Of a stretch of DNA of 7,827 bases, positions 5,488 through 7,827 are shown one piece after another. Numbering within the stretch: position 1 is the stretch's first letter; the number at the start of each line of letters is the position of its first letter. The notes below the pieces were generated by a model. It was not told where the DNA came from. It saw only the letters and a list, made by a program, of their open reading frames with translations, and searched no databases. The DNA lies in assembly GCA_031367195.1 (NCBI GenBank), contig JANLPL010000087.1:1-7827 (forward strand), read 5' to 3'. The DNA comes from Roseiarcus sp031367195 (GTDB lineage Bacteria; Pseudomonadota; Alphaproteobacteria; Rhizobiales; Beijerinckiaceae). Position numbers and translations under genes: made by a program.

Positions 5488-6831
5488 TCAGGCCGCCGCC
5501 TTGGCGACGGCGTCGCAGACTTCGGCCACCAGCGTATCGACCAAAGCCCGATCCTCCGCTTCGGCCATCACCCGGATGACGGGCTCCGTCCCGGAGGGGC
5601 GGATCACCAGCCGGCCGCTCGCGCCGAGCCTCTCCTTGGCCGAGGCGATCGCGCGCACGACGTTTTCGCTCTCCAGCGGCCGGCCGCCGCTGAAGCGCAC
5701 ATTGCGGAGCACCTGCGGCAGCGGCTCGAAACGGTGGCAGACCTCGCTGGCGGGGCGGCCGAGCTTCTTGACCATCGCCAGCACCTGCATCGCGGCGACG
5801 AGGCCGTCGCCGGTGGTGGAATAATCGGTCAGGATCATGTGGCCGGACTGCTCGCCGCCGACATTGTAGCCCTTCTCGACCATGCGTTCGAGCACGTAGC
5901 GGTCGCCGACCGCGGTGCGCTCCAACGTGAGGCCGAGGCCGGCCAGATGCCGCTCCAGACCGAAATTGGACATGACGGTGGCGACGACGCCGGGCTTCGA
6001 CAAGCGCCCGTCGGCGCGCCAGCTCTCGGCGATGACGGCGAGGATCTGGTCGCCGTCGACGATATGGCCCTTCTCGTCCACGATGATCATCCGGTCGGCG
6101 TCGCCGTCGAGCGCGACGCCGATGTCGGCGCGCATCTCGCGCACCTTGCGCGCCAGCGATTCGGGCGAGGTCGAGCCGACCTCGTGGTTGATGTTGAGGC
6201 CGTCCGGCTCGACGCCGATCTTGATGACCTCCGCGCCCAGCTCCCATAAAGCCTCCGGCGCGGCCTTGTAGCCCGCGCCGTTGGCGCAATCGACCACGAT
6301 GCGCAGCCCCTCGAACGATACATCGCGCGGCAGGGTGCGCTTGGCGTATTCGATATAGCGGGCGACGACGTCATCGACGCGGCGCGCCCGGCCGAGGTCG
6401 GGCGAATGGGCGAGCTGCGAGGTCATGTCGGCGTCGAGCAATTCCTCGATTCTGCGCTCGATCTCGTCGGAAAGCTTGAAGCCGTCGGGGCCGAACAGTT
6501 TTATGCCGTTATCCTCGAACAGGTTGTGGCTGGCCGAGATCATCACGCCGAGGTCGCAGCGCATCGAACGCGTCAGCATCGCGACCGCCGGCGTCGGCAC
6601 CGGGCCGAGCAACAGCACGTCCATGCCCACGGAAGCGAAGCCGCCGACCATCGCGTATTCGATCATGTAGCTGGAAAGCCGCGTGTCCTTGCCGATGACG
6701 ACGCGATGGCGATGATCGCCGCGCTGGAACACCAGACCGGCGGCCTGGCCGACCTTCAGCGCGAGTTCGGCGGTCAGCTTGCCGTTGGCGCGTCCGCGAA
6801 TGCCGTCCGTGCCGAAATATTTGCGAGCCAT
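5488..6831 (-). CDS. glmM: Phosphoglucosamine mutase
   Basis: Interconverts glucosamine-6-phosphate and glucosamine-1-phosphate, the step between GlmS and GlmU in UDP-N-acetylglucosamine synthesis for peptidoglycan and lipopolysaccharide. At 447 residues it has the normal length (E. coli 445). Key sites: N-terminal RKYFGTDGIRG (3-13); the phosphoserine loop MISASHN with S101; the metal loop DGDADR with D242, D244 and D246; the sugar-binding GEQSGH (326-331); and the phosphate-binding RPSGTEP (411-417). GVMISASHNLFEDNGIK is the GlmM form rather than that of general phosphoglucomutases. The ATG at 6831 gives the conserved MARKYFGTDG start; GGGGATC about 11 bases upstream is a weak binding site. 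It stands alone here, divergent from the SPFH gene, with no glmS, ftsH or folP next to it. Confidence 0.97.
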   Translation of the reverse strand: MARKYFGTDGIRGRANGKLTAELALKVGQAAGLVFQRGDHRHRVVIGKDTRLSSYMIEYAMVGGFASVGMDVLLLGPVPTPAVAMLTRSMRCDLGVMISASHNLFEDNGIKLFGPDGFKLSDEIERRIEELLDADMTSQLAHSPDLGRARRVDDVVARYIEYAKRTLPRDVSFEGLRIVVDCANGAGYKAAPEALWELGAEVIKIGVEPDGLNINHEVGSTSPESLARKVREMRADIGVALDGDADRMIIVDEKGHIVDGDQILAVIAESWRADGRLSKPGVVATVMSNFGLERHLAGLGLTLERTAVGDRYVLERMVEKGYNVGGEQSGHMILTDYSTTGDGLVAAMQVLAMVKKLGRPASEVCHRFEPLPQVLRNVRFSGGRPLESENVVRAIASAKERLGASGRLVIRPSGTEPVIRVMAEAEDRALVDTLVAEVCDAVAKAAA

Positions 6832-6912
6832 GTGCAGGCGATCCCCAGGGCGTCCCGGAGGCGGGGTTTACCGCATCCGAGCGCCGAAATCCCGCAAAAA
6901 GGCTTACAGTAA

Positions 6913-6959
6913 TTAACGACGGGCGCGGGGCGCCCTTTCGCGGTCCTTAACGACGGGCG
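6913..6959. repeat. Direct repeat of TTAACGACGGGCG around a GC hairpin
   Basis: The 13-base sequence TTAACGACGGGCG occurs at 6913-6925 and again at 6947-6959, 34 bp apart. Between and overlapping them is a perfect hairpin GGGCGC-GGG-GCGCCC (6921-6935). The pair lies in the 190-bp divergent space between glmM and the SPFH gene, upstream of the + strand promoter at 6971-6999, so it could be a regulator site. No known operator was recognised. Confidence 0.5.
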
Positions 6960-6970
6960 GCGTGCGTCCA

Positions 6971-6999
6971 TTGGTCATTCCGTAATATCGCGCTATATC
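6971..6999 (+). promoter_or_regulatory. Promoter of the SPFH gene
   Basis: TTGGTC (6971-6976) is followed after exactly 17 bases by TATATC (6994-6999), a good alphaproteobacterial housekeeping-type promoter. The start would be near 7006, leaving a short leader that holds GGGGAAA (7011-7017) close before the ATG at 7022. It is the clearest promoter in the window. Confidence 0.55.
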
Positions 7000-7021
7000 A
7001 TGGTAAATCCGGGGAAACTTC

Positions 7022-7827
7022 ATGATTGGAATCGCCGTCGCCTTCGTCGCCCTTGCGGCGCTGCTGTTCGCGTCGCGGGTGGTGCCTGACACGGTGACGG
7101 GGTGGCGACGGGTGGCGGCGGTCTCGGCGCTGCGTTTCGCCTTCGCCCTGGTCGCGCTTTACGAAGTGCTGGCGACCAGCATCATCACCATTCCCGCCGA
7201 CAAGGTCGGGATCGTGCGAAAGATATACGGCCTCTCCAATCTGAGCCCGGGCCATCTGATCGCGACTCACGGCGAGACCGGCTATCAGGCCGACATCATC
7301 CCGCCCGGTTCGTTCCGCATCTCGATCTTCTTCAACGTGCTCAACCAGATCGACCTGGTCCCGGTTGTCGTCGTGCCGAACGGATTTTACGGCCGCATCA
7401 CCGCCAGCGACGGCGATTCGCTGGGCGCGGGGCAGATCATGGCCGATTCCTGGCCCGACGACCAACAGCAGAAATTTCTCGACGCCGAATATTTCATGAC
7501 CCATGGCGGTCAGAAGGGGCTGCAACTGTCGATCCTGAAGCCCGGCGTCTATCCGCTCAACCTCGCGCTGTTCCAGGTGAAGATCGGCTACATCAATAAC
7601 GCGCGCGACGTCACCAACAGCGATGACGAGGTTTTCGACCTGCGCGGCAGGACGCGGGAATCCTCGCCGCTCGACACCTCCATCACCCGCGTGCCGGCGG
7701 GCTCGGTCGGCGTGGTGCGCTCCTCGGTGCAGCAGAAGGGCGTCGATTGCCATGCCCGCACCGCCGTCACCGACAATGGCGGGTTGGCGGCCGAACTGGT
7801 GACGATGAACTGCAAGGGCGTGTGGGA
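7022..7827 (+). CDS. SPFH/band 7 domain membrane protein (5' part, runs off the window)
   Basis: The frame is open from ATG 7022 to the window end: 268 residues and no stop. Two hydrophobic segments (about 2-18 and 33-55) anchor the protein in the membrane. From ITIPADKVGIVRKIYGLSNL (55-74) it follows the band 7/flotillin-like pattern: a VPADKVGIV strand, PGHLIATHGETGYQADIIPP (76-95), then VPNGFYGRITASDGDSLGAG (118-137). A second unit follows: LKPGVYPLNLALFQVKIGY (172-190) and ITRVPAGSVGVVRS (221-234), so the SPFH-type strand pattern appears twice. The last residues, NCKGVW, resemble the point where related proteins continue into another PG.Y.LN segment. SPFH proteins scaffold membrane microdomains and proteases; the substrate or partner here is unknown. 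A promoter and GGGGAAA site support the start. The opposite-strand frame over the same bases is a shadow. Confidence 0.8.
   Translation, partial: MIGIAVAFVALAALLFASRVVPDTVTGWRRVAAVSALRFAFALVALYEVLATSIITIPADKVGIVRKIYGLSNLSPGHLIATHGETGYQADIIPPGSFRISIFFNVLNQIDLVPVVVVPNGFYGRITASDGDSLGAGQIMADSWPDDQQQKFLDAEYFMTHGGQKGLQLSILKPGVYPLNLALFQVKIGYINNARDVTNSDDEVFDLRGRTRESSPLDTSITRVPAGSVGVVRSSVQQKGVDCHARTAVTDNGGLAAELVTMNCKGVW

Noticed and set aside
6998..7753. 251-codon minus-strand frame opposite the SPFH gene
   Set aside because: Its product is dominated by Arg, Asp, His and Gln without any motif, whereas the + frame gives a clear SPFH pattern with promoter and ribosome binding site.

Overview
The window is GC-rich bacterial chromosome with densely packed genes and fits Alphaproteobacteria. 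The best evidence is a three-gene cytochrome bc1 operon whose Rieske protein starts MSHAE..SRRDFL, as in Rhodobacter and rhizobia, next to trmL. Promoter-like sites also look alphaproteobacterial (TTGG-type -35 boxes). Cytochrome b and c1 are separate genes, unlike the fused fbcH of Bradyrhizobium. Family and genus cannot be fixed from this sequence.

Layout. 1-140: last 45 codons of a probable IS630-type transposase, + strand, cut by the window edge. 123-367: probable small exported protein on the - strand, broken by a frameshift. 391-3057 (-): petA (Rieske), petB (cytochrome b), petC (cytochrome c1), read from 3057 towards 391. 3317-3781 (+): trmL, divergent from petA and overlapping the 3' end of prmB (3720-4730, -) by 62 bp. 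4804-5076 (-): small secreted PsiF-repeat protein. 5077-5487: 411 bp without a recognised gene, but holding a compact possible transcription unit on the - strand. 5488-6831 (-): glmM. 6832-7021: divergent promoter region with a 13-bp direct repeat. 7022-7827 (+): 5' part of an SPFH/band 7 membrane protein that runs off the window.

Function. PetA, PetB and PetC form the ubiquinol:cytochrome c oxidoreductase of the inner membrane. TrmL and PrmB modify the translation machinery (tRNA wobble base and ribosomal protein L3). GlmM makes glucosamine-1-phosphate for peptidoglycan and lipopolysaccharide. These are housekeeping genes. The least explained parts are the 5208-5429 unit, with a Shine-Dalgarno sequence matching the whole 16S tail over a 23-codon ORF, and the degraded stretch next to the transposase remnant.
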